From Flammeovirgaceae bacterium BBD 1991-12 (GTDB lineage Bacteria > Bacteroidota > Bacteroidia > Cytophagales > Cyclobacteriaceae): 64,000 nucleotides of DNA. A program made the position numbers and the translations under genes. Each line of letters begins with the position of its first letter. Positions within the stretch are counted from its first letter, which is position 1. Positions 52,411 to 61,112 of the stretch are shown here, piece by piece. The notes beneath the pieces are model-generated. The model was not told the origin of the DNA, made no database searches, and saw only the letters and a program-made list of their open reading frames with translations. The DNA lies in the NCBI GenBank assembly GCA_001657315.1, contig LYSV01000013.1, positions 1 through 64,000 of the forward strand. Direction: 5' to 3'.

Positions 52411-53205
52411 TCAGATCAAAATTTGAATGCTCTCCCTGATTTTCTCTTTCACCTCCACGGGCGTCTCCTCTTTTTCCAGCAGCTCCCTGAATGAGTCCAC
52501 CGATCCTTTTTCCTGCAATGCTACCATCATTTCAGCCAGACTGATCTGCACCAGAGGCGATTCCTGCAGGGCAATAGAGGCAATAAGACCTTCTCTTACC
52601 CCTGGATCATTGGCATAGGGCAGCAGCGCCTCCAGAGCGGCCAGGCGGACGTTTACATTTTCATCATTGTTCAGCGTCTGCAGAAGTGCCTCGGTTACTT
52701 TCCGGCTGGCCTCGGGTAGCTCATTGGTAAGGCTCACAGCCCTCAAACGGTCACTGATCGACTCTTTTTCCAGCAGACTGAGCATCATCATTTCCTTCAT
52801 CTCCTTTACCTCCGCCGAAAGCTGGTTGATCTCGGTAGTACTTCCATTACCCGGGCCGCTCATCAGCCAACCCGCAGCCAGTCCCGTTGCCAGCAGCACA
52901 ATACTGTAGGCCCAACGCACCAAAGGCCTGGACTGCCAGAGTTCTGCAAACCACCCCCCTGCAGATACAATACGACTTTTGCTTTTTTGACGGGAGGCCA
53001 GCATTTGATAAAAGCCCAGTGTCATATTTTCCGAAGGCCCGGGGATCTGCGACACATCCAGTTTTTTATGCAGTTCATGGATATCTTCAATATCAGCAAG
53101 GTCTACTTCACCTGCCTCCAGATAAACTTCCAGCTGAGTAATATCCTCCGCAGATGCCTTGCCAGTGTTGTATTTCTGTACTAAATCCCTGATTTGTGGT
53201 TCCAT
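52411..53205 (-). CDS. Membrane-bound anti-sigma factor with HEAT-like repeats
   Basis: This 264-residue protein has a cytoplasmic N-terminus with a zinc-less anti-sigma-like helical region (residues 1-75; EPQIRDLVQKYNTGKASAED), one membrane helix (VRWAYSIVLLATGLAAGWLM), a coiled-coil segment (EINQLSAEVKEMKEMMM) and HEAT-type helical repeats in the periplasm (NDENVNVRLAALEALLPYAN, ALQESPLVQISLAEMMVALQ). It lies 11 bp after the sigma gene and 5 bp before the first DUF4097 gene. It should hold the sigma factor inactive until a periplasmic signal acts on the repeats. ATG 53205 was preferred over a 33-residue longer frame that overlaps the sigma gene. Confidence 0.82.
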   Translation of the reverse strand: MEPQIRDLVQKYNTGKASAEDITQLEVYLEAGEVDLADIEDIHELHKKLDVSQIPGPSENMTLGFYQMLASRQKSKSRIVSAGGWFAELWQSRPLVRWAYSIVLLATGLAAGWLMSGPGNGSTTEINQLSAEVKEMKEMMMLSLLEKESISDRLRAVSLTNELPEASRKVTEALLQTLNNDENVNVRLAALEALLPYANDPGVREGLIASIALQESPLVQISLAEMMVALQEKGSVDSFRELLEKEETPVEVKEKIRESIQILI

Positions 53206-53216
53206 AGTTGTATCAT

Positions 53217-53774
53217 TTATACTGCCTGCTGGATCTTCATGTACTCCTGCTTCAGCGCCTGCATGGCCCGGAACACTTTCACTTTTACAGCACCTTCCGA
53301 ACATTGCAGGACATCACCAATTTGTTTATATTTCATTCCTTCCATTTTACTGAGTACTATCACCTCCTTTTTCTCCGCATCGAGCCGGTCCATCGCCATA
53401 CCCAGTATCTTCATTTCTTCCGATTTTGTCATTTCCTGTTCCCTGTTGGCCGACTCATCCCCCAACCGCTCGCTCCAGTGCTGTACATCCTCACCCGCAA
53501 GCCTGCTTCGCTTTCTGAAATGGTCTATGTTCACATTGCGCGCTATGTGGAACATCCACACCCTGAACTCGCCATCTCCCTTGAAACCCCTGCGATACTT
53601 CAGTATCCTTTCAAAAACAGTCTGTACCAGATCCTCGCTAAGTGTCTGGTCATGATTCATATTGTAAAAAAATCCGAAAAGGATCTTTTTGTAGCGCTCG
53701 AAGAGCAGGCCCAGTTGCTCAGGCTGACCGTCCCGCACCTTTAGCATCAATGCATTGTCAGAAATCGACTCCAA
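53217..53774 (-). CDS. ECF-type RNA polymerase sigma factor
   Basis: The 185-residue sigma factor has region 2 (LGLLFERYKKILFGFFYNMN, SEDLVQTVFERILKYRRGFK, VWMFHIARNVNIDHFRKR) and region 4 (DRLDAEKKEVIVLSKMEGMK, YKQIGDVLQCSEGAVKVKVF). Both are intact, unlike the sigma at 33.3 kb. It starts the operon that continues with the HEAT-repeat anti-sigma factor, two DUF4097 proteins and the DUF2807 protein. It most probably directs transcription of this operon and other envelope genes. No TAnnTTTG box was found before it, so a different promoter class (possibly its own) is likely. Confidence 0.92.
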   Translation of the reverse strand: MESISDNALMLKVRDGQPEQLGLLFERYKKILFGFFYNMNHDQTLSEDLVQTVFERILKYRRGFKGDGEFRVWMFHIARNVNIDHFRKRSRLAGEDVQHWSERLGDESANREQEMTKSEEMKILGMAMDRLDAEKKEVIVLSKMEGMKYKQIGDVLQCSEGAVKVKVFRAMQALKQEYMKIQQAV

Positions 53775-53922
53775 TCTACAGATCTGTTTCCTTGTTAGGT
53801 TTCATCAGGGGAAACCGGGTTTCCTTCTGATGGTTACAGCAAGGTTTAAAATTTTTTATTTCTTAGCAAACCGGTAACTTCCAACCGGACTAAGTACAAT
53901 TAATGCTAAACCTGTATACACA

Positions 53923-55011
53923 ATGGTCAGAGGTTCCTTCATCACCCTGCTGCTCTTATTATCTACATTTGCCATGTCTCAGCAAAAGCCTTTAAAGATC
54001 GGGGTTGCCGGCCTTACCCATACCCACGTACACTGGATACTGGGTCGTGAAGAACGCGGAGATATCCAGCTGGTAGGAATTGCCGAACCCAACCGGGATC
54101 TGGCCGAACGCTATGTGAAACAACATGGTCTGGACCCTGCGCTGATCTACCCCAGCCTGGATGAAATGCTGGAAAAGAGTGCTCCTGATGCAGTAACCGC
54201 TTTTGGCACCATCTTCGAGCACCTGGAAGTGGTAGAGAAGTGTGCCCCCAAAGGTATCCATGTTATGGTGGAAAAGCCGCTGGCGGTAAGTCTGTATCAT
54301 GCCATTAAAATGAAAGTTCTGGCTGAGAGGTACGGTATATGGCTATTGACCAACTATGAGACCACATGGTACGCCACCAATCACCGGGCCTTTGAGCTGG
54401 TGAACAAGGATTCCATTGGTGACATCCGAAAGATCGTGATCCATGACGGACACCCGGGACCGAAGGAAATAGGCGTAAATGATGAATTTCTTGAGTGGCT
54501 GACTGACCCTGTACAAAACGGAGGCGGGGCTATCACCGATTTCGGCTGCTACGGGGCCAATTTGAGCACATGGCTGATGGGTGATGAAAAGCCGGTTTCC
54601 GTAACTGCCGTTACGCAACAGATCAAACCCGATATTTATCCGAAAGTAGACGATGAAGCCACGATCATTGTCACTTATCCCAAGTCACAAACGATCATTC
54701 AGGCCTCATGGAACTGGCCTATCCACCGTAAAGACATGCAGGTATACGGCCAGACAGGTTACATATTTGCAGACAATCGCAATGATATGCGGTATAAATT
54801 CCATGAAAAGGCCAGGGAAACCTCCGTGAAGCTACCCGAAAGGCCCGTTCCCTATGATGACCCCTTCGCCTATTTCGCAGGAGTTATAAACGGAGGTATC
54901 AAAATACCTCGCAACGGCCTCTCCTCACTGGAGAACAATATGATGGTAATGAAGATACTGGACGCGGCAATAAAAAGCGCCAAAGAAGGAAAAACCATCT
55001 ATCTGGAGTGA
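53923..55011 (+). CDS. Exported Gfo/Idh/MocA family oxidoreductase
   Basis: The 362-residue protein has a Sec-type signal peptide (SFITLLLLLSTFAMSQ), then the Rossmann domain of the Gfo/Idh family (KIGVAGLTHTHVHWILG, GIAEPNRDLAERYVKQHG) with the conserved EKPLAVSLYHAIKMK, and the C-terminal alpha/beta domain (GGAITDFGCYGANLSTWLMG). Family members oxidise or reduce sugar-like substrates with bound NAD(P). Export to the periplasm through Sec, rather than Tat, is unusual for an enzyme with a nucleotide cofactor, although such Bacteroidota proteins are known. The substrate is unknown. It is monocistronic and followed by a converging gene. Confidence 0.9.
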   Translation: MVRGSFITLLLLLSTFAMSQQKPLKIGVAGLTHTHVHWILGREERGDIQLVGIAEPNRDLAERYVKQHGLDPALIYPSLDEMLEKSAPDAVTAFGTIFEHLEVVEKCAPKGIHVMVEKPLAVSLYHAIKMKVLAERYGIWLLTNYETTWYATNHRAFELVNKDSIGDIRKIVIHDGHPGPKEIGVNDEFLEWLTDPVQNGGGAITDFGCYGANLSTWLMGDEKPVSVTAVTQQIKPDIYPKVDDEATIIVTYPKSQTIIQASWNWPIHRKDMQVYGQTGYIFADNRNDMRYKFHEKARETSVKLPERPVPYDDPFAYFAGVINGGIKIPRNGLSSLENNMMVMKILDAAIKSAKEGKTIYLE

Positions 55012-55012
55012 T

Positions 55013-55092
55013 AAAATGTTCAATGTTCAAAGTTGTAAGTTCAAAGTTGGAGGAAACTTTTGAACGTTGAACGTTGAACTTCGAACATTAAA
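55013..55092. repeat. GTTGAAC-type inverted repeat between convergent genes
   Basis: The left arm has copies of TTCAAAGTT and the right arm copies of TTGAACGTTGAAC and GAACATTAAAC; together they can form an imperfect hairpin of about 35 bp. It may terminate both converging genes. Confidence 0.6.
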
Positions 55093-55111
55093 CCTAAAAC
55101 TTTGCACGTTG

Positions 55112-55666
55112 CTATCTCCACTTGATATTACACCCCTGGCTGGGTATCTGATCTTCCGAAACAGGATTTCCCTTTAAAATATCATCCAGTGCTGTGCGCA
55201 TGTCCTTTCCGGTAAGCGGTTTCTCATTTCCGGGCCTGGAATTATCCAGTTGCCCACGGTAGACCAGTTCCATATTTTTATCGAAAATATAAAAGTCAGG
55301 AGTGCAGGCAGCGTCATAGGAATGGGCCACCACCTGGGTTTCATCATACAGGTAAGGGAACGCATATCCCCATTTTTTTGCCTCCTTATGCATGAGTTCC
55401 GGAGAGTCTTCCGGGTAGTTTTCTACGTCATTGGAACTGATGGCAACAAATCTTACCCCCTCCGGAATGTAGTCTTCTGAGAGCCGTACCAGCTCCGGCT
55501 GCACATGCTTTACATACGGGCAGTGATTGCAAATGAACATAATGACCGTGGCAATGTCTGATTTTAATTCATCCAGCGTATATGTCCGGCCTGTGATCGT
55601 ATCGGGCAATTTGAAAAAAGGAGCTTCCGTACCCAATGGAAGCATATTGGAAGGTGTCAGGGCCAT
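55112..55666 (-). CDS. Thioredoxin-like (AhpC/TSA-type) protein
   Basis: The 184-residue protein has a thioredoxin fold of the redoxin type: PLGTEAPFFKLPDTITGRTY, then TVIMFICNHCPYVKHVQPEL with the CxxC pair CNHC, and YGQLDNSRPG-like sequence (VYRGQLDNSRPGNEKPLTGK) near the end. There is no signal peptide, so it is cytoplasmic. Members of this CNHCPY group are peroxiredoxin-like reductases of unknown substrate, common in Bacteroidota. ATG 55666 (MALTPSN) removes a 13-residue extension. It is divergent from the metallophosphoesterase. Confidence 0.88.
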   Translation of the reverse strand: MALTPSNMLPLGTEAPFFKLPDTITGRTYTLDELKSDIATVIMFICNHCPYVKHVQPELVRLSEDYIPEGVRFVAISSNDVENYPEDSPELMHKEAKKWGYAFPYLYDETQVVAHSYDAACTPDFYIFDKNMELVYRGQLDNSRPGNEKPLTGKDMRTALDDILKGNPVSEDQIPSQGCNIKWR

Positions 55667-55734
55667 GATGGTTAACTTAGGTTTAGATTTTTTCAAAAGT
55701 AACAATAATTTGCCTATTGGTTGCCGTGGTATTG

Positions 55735-55781
55735 AGTTATCAGTGCTTCAGCGCATGAATAAGATCCAATAACTGATAACT
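55735..55781. repeat. Inverted repeat AGTTATCAGT ... ACTGATAACT in a divergent promoter region
   Basis: Perfect 10-bp arms (55735-55744, 55772-55781) with a 27-nt spacer, between the thioredoxin-like and metallophosphoesterase starts. It could be a regulatory site or a repeat remnant. Confidence 0.5.
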
Positions 55782-55813
55782 TAGCAACTTACAATTGAAT
55801 AACTTTACTCCCC

Positions 55814-56311
55814 ATGAAAATAGGATTGTTGTCCGATACTCACGGACATCTGGATGAACGCATATACACCCATTTTGAGCATTGTGATGAAATATGGCAC
55901 GCCGGGGATATTGGCACATCGGAGGTAGTGGGTAAACTCGAAAAGTTCAAACCCCTTAGGGCCGTTTACGGCAACATAGATGGCAAAGAGATACGTACAA
56001 CCTACCCGGAAGACCTGTGGTTCACCTGTGAGGCACTAACGGTATGGATCACCCACATTGGAGGCTACCCGCCCCGGTACAACTCCCGTACAAAGGCAAT
56101 ACTGAAGGAACGGGTCCCCGATATATTTATTTGCGGACATTCTCACATCCTGAAGATCATTCGTGATCCGAAGCTAAAACTGCTGCACATTAATCCGGGA
56201 GCCGCAGGGTTGCAGGGCTTTCACAAAGTAAAAACGCTGGTACGTTTTGAGATCAATGATGATCGGATCGAAAATATGCAGGTGATCGAGCTTGGAGGAA
56301 AAAGGGCATAA
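55814..56311 (+). CDS. Metallophosphoesterase of the YfcE/MJ0936 family
   Basis: The 165-residue phosphodiesterase has all metal-binding motifs: GLLSDTHGHLD (D, H), DEIWHAGDIGT (GD), AVYGNIDGKE (GN), WITHIGGYPP (H) and IFICGHSHILK (GHxH). The short length is that of the YfcE/MJ0936 phosphodiesterases, which act on phosphodiester compounds with Mn2+; the physiological substrate is not established. It is monocistronic. A minus-strand terminator starts right at its stop. Confidence 0.92.
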   Translation: MKIGLLSDTHGHLDERIYTHFEHCDEIWHAGDIGTSEVVGKLEKFKPLRAVYGNIDGKEIRTTYPEDLWFTCEALTVWITHIGGYPPRYNSRTKAILKERVPDIFICGHSHILKIIRDPKLKLLHINPGAAGLQGFHKVKTLVRFEINDDRIENMQVIELGGKRA

Positions 56312-56330
56312 AAAAACCCCTAAAAAGGGG
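56311..56330 (-). terminator. Intrinsic terminator of the lysine/alanine-rich gene
   Basis: On the minus strand, a 5-bp CCCCT/AGGGG hairpin is followed by six T residues. It lies 30 bp after the stop of the gene at 56360. Confidence 0.65.
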
Positions 56331-56359
56331 CTTCTGTATCTTTAGGAAAGAGAACTATC

Positions 56360-56836
56360 CTATTTCTCTTCCTTTTTGGCTTTTGGTTTTGCCTCTTTCT
56401 TTTCTGACTTTTCTGCGGCAGCTTTTGGCTCCTTATTTTCTTTTTTGGCCTTAGGCTTATCTTCTGTTTTGGCTTTACTATCAGCTTCCTTTTTCACAGC
56501 AGCCTTTTTTTCTTCCTTCTTCTCTTCCACCACCTCAGCTTCTTCTGCTTTTACCTCAGCCACTGGTTTTTCGGCTTTCTTAGCGGCGGGCCTGGCTTTT
56601 TCATCAGCTACTGGCTCTGCCTTGACCTCAGCCTTAGGCTGTTCTTTTACATCAGTCTCTTTTTTGGCAGCTTTGGCAGCCGGCTTTTTAGCCCCTTTGG
56701 CAAACTCTTCCTTGATCTCCTCGACATCTACATTCTTAAGAACAGGCTTACTGTTCAGCCTCTGAATACTCTGCTGTCTTACCTTCGCCCGGGTCTTGTT
56801 TCGCTTTGCTTTTCTTTTTAGTCTGGTAACTGCCAT
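56360..56836 (-). CDS. Lysine/alanine-rich low-complexity protein
   Basis: The 158-residue protein has a conserved-looking, basic N-terminus (MAVTRLKRKAKRNKTRAKVR, then NSKPVLKNVDVEEIKEEF). A long tail made almost entirely of Lys, Ala, Glu, Pro and Val (KKPAAKAAKKETDVKEQPK and similar) resembles the tails of histone H1-like or nucleoid-associated proteins. No enzyme motif is present. The N-terminal block is one I associate with a small Cytophagales family of unknown function. DNA or RNA binding is a reasonable guess. It lies divergently upstream of hisS. Confidence 0.7.
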   Translation of the reverse strand: MAVTRLKRKAKRNKTRAKVRQQSIQRLNSKPVLKNVDVEEIKEEFAKGAKKPAAKAAKKETDVKEQPKAEVKAEPVADEKARPAAKKAEKPVAEVKAEEAEVVEEKKEEKKAAVKKEADSKAKTEDKPKAKKENKEPKAAAEKSEKKEAKPKAKKEEK

Positions 56837-57049
56837 TTTGATGTCTTGTTAATAAAAGAGGTGCAAAGGTAAAACAATAATTTTGTTTAGGAAATAGTAG
56901 GTGAAAAATTAAAGCCACACGAATTGTACAATCGTGACATTTGGAACTGAGTGTGGATCTTCAAGCCATACTTACGGGCATGTGCGGTTTCATATTTCAA
57001 ACCATAAACAGAAAACAAGAAACAGAAAGTAGTGTTAAGCCCTTTTTTG

Positions 57050-57057
57050 TAGTTTTG
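57050..57057 (+). promoter_or_regulatory. Bacteroidota -7 box overlapping the hisS start
   Basis: TAGTTTTG matches TAnnTTTG but lies only 5 bp before the ATG at 57063, so the hisS transcript may be leaderless or nearly so. Confidence 0.45.
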
Positions 57058-57062
57058 CCGGC

Positions 57063-58433
57063 ATGAGTCAAAAACCCGGTCTACCCAGAGGAATGCGTGA
57101 TTTTGGTCCACAGCAAATGACCAAAAGAAATCACATTTTCAACACTATAAAAGGAGTTTTTCAAAAGTATGGATTCATGCCTTTGGAAACGCCGGCTATG
57201 GAAAACCTGTCTGTGCTTACCGGCAAGTATGGCGACGAAGGGGACCAGCTTCTTTACAAGGTGTTAAATTCAGGGGACTTTTTGTCGAAAACAAACAGCC
57301 ATGACCTCGGTAATGACTACAAACATCTGCTTCCAAAAATTGCCGGTAAGGGGCTGAAATATGACCTGACCGTGCCGTTCGCCAGATACGTAGTAATGAA
57401 TCGCCACGACCTGCCGCTACCTTTCAAACGCTACCAGATACAGCCGGTATGGCGTGCAGATAACCCACAGAAAGGAAGATATCGTGAATTCTACCAGTGT
57501 GATGCCGATGTAGTGGGTACGGAGTCCCTCATTTGTGAGGCAGAAATAGTATTGATGATCAATGAGGTTTTTGCACAGCTGGGCATCAGGGACTACACGA
57601 TCAAGGTCAATCACAGAAAAATACTAAAGGGCATTACAGAAACCACAGGCGCTGAAGACAAGGAAACGGCCTTTCTGGTAGCCATTGATAAACTCGATAA
57701 GATAGGTCTGGAAAAGGTAAAACAGGAGCTGGCCGAAAGAGGGCTGACGGAAGAGTCGATCACGAAAGCGGTCCGCATACTGGAGCTGGAAGGTAGTACG
57801 GTTGAGAAACTGGCAGCCTTGAAAGATCTGCTGCAGGCTTCCGAAGCAGGTACCACCGGGGTACAGGAGCTGGAGGAGTTTTTGGATATTCTTGAAAAAT
57901 TCAACCTGCCCGACCATCATGTAGCACTGGACATTACCCTGGCACGAGGACTCTCCTACTACACTGGAACGATCTTCGAAGTAAAGATCAACAACGTAGC
58001 CATGGGCAGTGTGAGTGGAGGAGGCCGATATGACGACCTCACCGGAGTGTTTGGTGTACCCGGTCTCTCCGGCGTGGGGTTTTCCTTCGGTGTGGACCGG
58101 TTATATGATGTAATGGAGGAATTAAGCCTTTTTCCTGAGGAAACACTGACCGGCACCAGAGCCCTTATCGTACATTTTGATGCAGAATCACAGGAATATG
58201 GACTACTGTCATTGAAAAAACTTCGTGATTCCGGCGTTTCCGTAGAGATCTATCCTGATCTGGCCAAGCCCAAAAAGCAGTTTGGGTATGCTGACAAAAA
58301 GGGTATCCCCTATGTAATTGTCATAGGCTCCGAGGAAATAAGCAGCGGTCTGCTTACCCTCAGGGACATGCGGTCCGGCCAGCAGGAAAAGTTGAATATC
58401 GGGCAGATCGCAGACAGGCTGGCAACATCTTGA
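57063..58433 (+). CDS. hisS: Histidine-tRNA ligase
   Basis: HisS charges tRNA-His with histidine using ATP. This 456-residue class II synthetase has motif 1 around residues 30-60 (GFMPLETPAMEN), motif 2 with KGRYREFYQCDADVVG, the histidine-specific HisA motif (LARGLSYYTGTIFEV), and motif 3 (GVGFSFGVDRLYDVM). The C-terminal anticodon-binding domain runs from about residue 365 (RALIVHFDAESQEYGL). The N-terminus MSQKPGLPRGMRDFGP is typical of bacteroidetal HisS and supports the start at 57063 despite the close -7 box. Confidence 0.97.
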   Translation: MSQKPGLPRGMRDFGPQQMTKRNHIFNTIKGVFQKYGFMPLETPAMENLSVLTGKYGDEGDQLLYKVLNSGDFLSKTNSHDLGNDYKHLLPKIAGKGLKYDLTVPFARYVVMNRHDLPLPFKRYQIQPVWRADNPQKGRYREFYQCDADVVGTESLICEAEIVLMINEVFAQLGIRDYTIKVNHRKILKGITETTGAEDKETAFLVAIDKLDKIGLEKVKQELAERGLTEESITKAVRILELEGSTVEKLAALKDLLQASEAGTTGVQELEEFLDILEKFNLPDHHVALDITLARGLSYYTGTIFEVKINNVAMGSVSGGGRYDDLTGVFGVPGLSGVGFSFGVDRLYDVMEELSLFPEETLTGTRALIVHFDAESQEYGLLSLKKLRDSGVSVEIYPDLAKPKKQFGYADKKGIPYVIVIGSEEISSGLLTLRDMRSGQQEKLNIGQIADRLATS

Positions 58434-58651
58434 GATGAAAGCGTGTCTTCAAAAAATGCTTAATATTGGTTCCTTAATAATGTCGTAAGGACTTCTAAGG
58501 GCCTTTTTTCCGATCATTTGTGTATACCATCAGCATCTGCCTCTCCTTCCTGAAGCAATTTCGACCCAAACGCAACGTTGATAAAAGATGGCCTTATCTT
58601 ATATTAGGGTATGAAAGGATCCACAAAACCAATAAAACCCATCAATTTTTG

Positions 58652-60610
58652 ATGTCCAGACTGATCAAAATAGTCATTTTCATGCTATCAGCCATGATCA
58701 CCAACAGCGCCTGGGCACAATATACCAGTGAAAACGGATGGTTTGAGGTAGATGTGATCAACGACTGTGACGGAGGTTGTTCCGGAACCACCGTGAGAGG
58801 TTGTGAAAACCTGCAGATCATCATCCGGATGACACCCTCCGCCCCCTGTGATTGTTTTTCGACCTGTGCTTCAGGTTGTGATTTTGACTATTTGGGAGAT
58901 AACTCCTTTCCCATTCTGCCTGATCCGGAGCAGTTCACCTATGATCAGGCCGGTAATTACAGACTGCAGGTACTGTTTCCTCAACCTGATGGACCAGACT
59001 TTATCAATATTGAAGTAAACAATAAACCAGCTCCTGATTTCGATATTTATTCATGTTCCAATACGGCTCTGCAGGTCAATATTCAGGACAATCAATACGA
59101 TAACTATATCATCAACTTCGGTGATGGAAGCCCTGAAGTGATCGTTCCTTTTGGTGCTCCGGATACGGAACATCAATACGCCACCACTGCACAACGCACC
59201 ATTTCCGTAAGGGGGTTGGATGATAACTCCGCTGACAACTGCTCATCCACTACAAATGCTGTAATTCCGTTGAACACTATCCCTCCCTCAGCTTTTGATT
59301 CCCTTGTCAGTCTGGACGCCGGTTCGCTCGCCTTGTACTATGACCTGCAACCTGACATCCGCCACAGGCTGGAGATCAGCGTGAACGGAGAGCCTTTCAC
59401 CACATTCAACCCTCTGCTGGATGCTGATGCCGTCGGAGATACCATCCGGAGCCTGGATATGGAAAACAACTCCTACTGCTTCAGGGTCATATCCTTCGAT
59501 CCGTGCCAGGGTTTCAATATTATTGCCAATACTTCACCTGTAATTTGCAATGTTCTTTTTGACGTAGCACTTGAAGATAATGTCAATGTATTGAACTGGT
59601 CTACCACTACACCCACCAACGATTTTGAATTTGTAAGGACTGGCGGAGGTACCGTGCTCTCCAGGCCGGGCCTCACCGGCGATACATTTGATGATACTGA
59701 CATAGACTGCAACGAGGATTACTGCTATACGTTAACGGCCAACTTCCCGGATGGATCCATTGCCAGATCGCTCGAAAGATGCGGCACTTCGTTCAGGACC
59801 ATCCCACCACAGGCTGTGGATGACCTTACAGTTAGCGTGAACGACACGAATATAGAATTAAGCTGGCCGGAGAATACCGTAGAGAACATTGCCTCGTGGC
59901 AGATACTGAGGGGAACAAATCCCGGCAACCTGGGGAGTCTGGCAACCACTGGCGAAGTCAGCTTCATTGACCAGGGTCTGAACACCGGAGAGGTCTCCTA
60001 CTGCTACAGAGTCGATGCTACGGATGAGTGTGGTAATACCAACACTTCCGGAGTGGTAGCCTGCTCCATGCTTCTTACAGGTTCCATTGCACCTGATAAT
60101 ACTGTGAGTCTTTTCTGGAATGATTATGAAGGCTGGCAGAATGGTATTTCCAACTACATCATTGAGAAGTCATACCTTAATGGAGATGCTCCGGACCTGA
60201 CCAGCACTGTATCTGAATTACAGGAAACGGATAATAACAACAATCAGCAGGTGATCATCTACCGGGTTCAGGCCATTGCTGCCGACAGATCCCTCACGCC
60301 TGCCTATTCCAATACGTTGATGCTGATAAAGTCCAACAACATCTACTATCCCAATGCCTTCACCCCGGATGGTAACAATCTTAACGATACCTTCACTGTC
60401 AATGGCAGGTTCATTGAACAGTACGAGCTCAGGATCTTCAACCGCTGGGGTGAAGAGATCTTCTTTTCAGATCGTCCGGAAATTGCCTGGGACGGCACGC
60501 TGGATGGCAAATCAGTTCAATATGGCGCCTATGCCTTTAAAGTGGAGATCGTGGATCAGGCAGGGAGGGAAATTACGGAGACCGGTACAGTATTGCTTAT
60601 GCGACGATAG
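58652..60610 (+). CDS. Large secreted protein with a gliding-motility-associated (type IX type B) C-terminus
   Basis: The 652-residue exported protein has a signal peptide ending TNSAWAQ. The N-terminal region is cysteine-rich (CDGGCSGTTVRGCENLQ). PKD- and fibronectin-like beta domains follow (about 110-560; YIINFGDGSPEV is PKD-like, ISWQILRG-type strands are Fn3-like). The last 85 residues are the gliding motility-associated C-terminal domain: YYPNAFTPDGNNLNDTF, LRIFNRWGEEIFFS, GAYAFKVEIVDQAGRE. That domain is a type B signal for the type IX secretion system, so it is probably exported to the cell surface. No secretion genes are nearby. ATG 58652 was chosen because it begins the signal peptide. 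Confidence 0.9.
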   Translation: MSRLIKIVIFMLSAMITNSAWAQYTSENGWFEVDVINDCDGGCSGTTVRGCENLQIIIRMTPSAPCDCFSTCASGCDFDYLGDNSFPILPDPEQFTYDQAGNYRLQVLFPQPDGPDFINIEVNNKPAPDFDIYSCSNTALQVNIQDNQYDNYIINFGDGSPEVIVPFGAPDTEHQYATTAQRTISVRGLDDNSADNCSSTTNAVIPLNTIPPSAFDSLVSLDAGSLALYYDLQPDIRHRLEISVNGEPFTTFNPLLDADAVGDTIRSLDMENNSYCFRVISFDPCQGFNIIANTSPVICNVLFDVALEDNVNVLNWSTTTPTNDFEFVRTGGGTVLSRPGLTGDTFDDTDIDCNEDYCYTLTANFPDGSIARSLERCGTSFRTIPPQAVDDLTVSVNDTNIELSWPENTVENIASWQILRGTNPGNLGSLATTGEVSFIDQGLNTGEVSYCYRVDATDECGNTNTSGVVACSMLLTGSIAPDNTVSLFWNDYEGWQNGISNYIIEKSYLNGDAPDLTSTVSELQETDNNNNQQVIIYRVQAIAADRSLTPAYSNTLMLIKSNNIYYPNAFTPDGNNLNDTFTVNGRFIEQYELRIFNRWGEEIFFSDRPEIAWDGTLDGKSVQYGAYAFKVEIVDQAGREITETGTVLLMRR

Positions 60611-60636
60611 GTGCCTCGCGGTATTTTGTTGATCGT

Positions 60637-60686
60637 TGTTTATCAATAGCTGAGCCTGACAACAATCAACGATCGACAATTAACCC
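60637..60686. repeat. Imperfect inverted repeat after the T9SS cargo gene
   Basis: GTTGATCGTTG and its imperfect complement (CAACGATCGAC) face each other across about 20 bp. This is the same style of short intergenic hairpin as at other gene ends in the window. Confidence 0.5.
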
Positions 60687-60779
60687 CGTAAAAATTAAGT
60701 GTAAACCTTTGATATACTCCCAAAAGGGGTCCATTTTTGCCAACCTTTTTTAAAGACTTTTAATTTAAAATGCACGGCT

Positions 60780-61112
60780 ATGTTTGACATGATGAAGATG
60801 ATGGGCAAGATGAAGGAGGTACAGGCCAAAGTAAAGGAAGCCCAGGATAATCTGGTCAACATCAGAACCACGGCAGAATCAGGGGCTGGCATGGTTAAGG
60901 CCACGGTAAATGGTAAAAAGGAGCTGGTAAAACTCGAGCTGGACCCGGATCTTATTAAACCAGAGGATCAGGATATGCTCCAGGACCTGATCGTAGCCGC
61001 GGTGAACAAGGCTACCCAGGAGGTAGAAGTACTGGCTAAGGAAGAGATACGGAAAAGCACGGAGGGTCTCCTGCCGAACATACCAGGGCTTGACCTGGGT
61101 GGATTGGTTTAG
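60780..61112 (+). CDS. ybaB: YbaB/EbfC-type nucleoid-associated protein
   Basis: This is a 110-residue DNA-binding protein of the YbaB/EbfC family. The N-terminal helix is typical (MFDMMKMMGKMKEVQAKVKE), followed by the strands (GAGMVKATVNGKKELVKLEL) and DPDLIKPEDQDMLQDLIVAA. The C-terminal helix includes KATQEVEVLAKEEI. It binds DNA as a dimer and affects nucleoid organisation or gene expression. In many bacteria it lies next to dnaX and recR; here it is coupled directly to a glycosyltransferase gene, whose ATG follows its stop. Confidence 0.93.
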   Translation: MFDMMKMMGKMKEVQAKVKEAQDNLVNIRTTAESGAGMVKATVNGKKELVKLELDPDLIKPEDQDMLQDLIVAAVNKATQEVEVLAKEEIRKSTEGLLPNIPGLDLGGLV

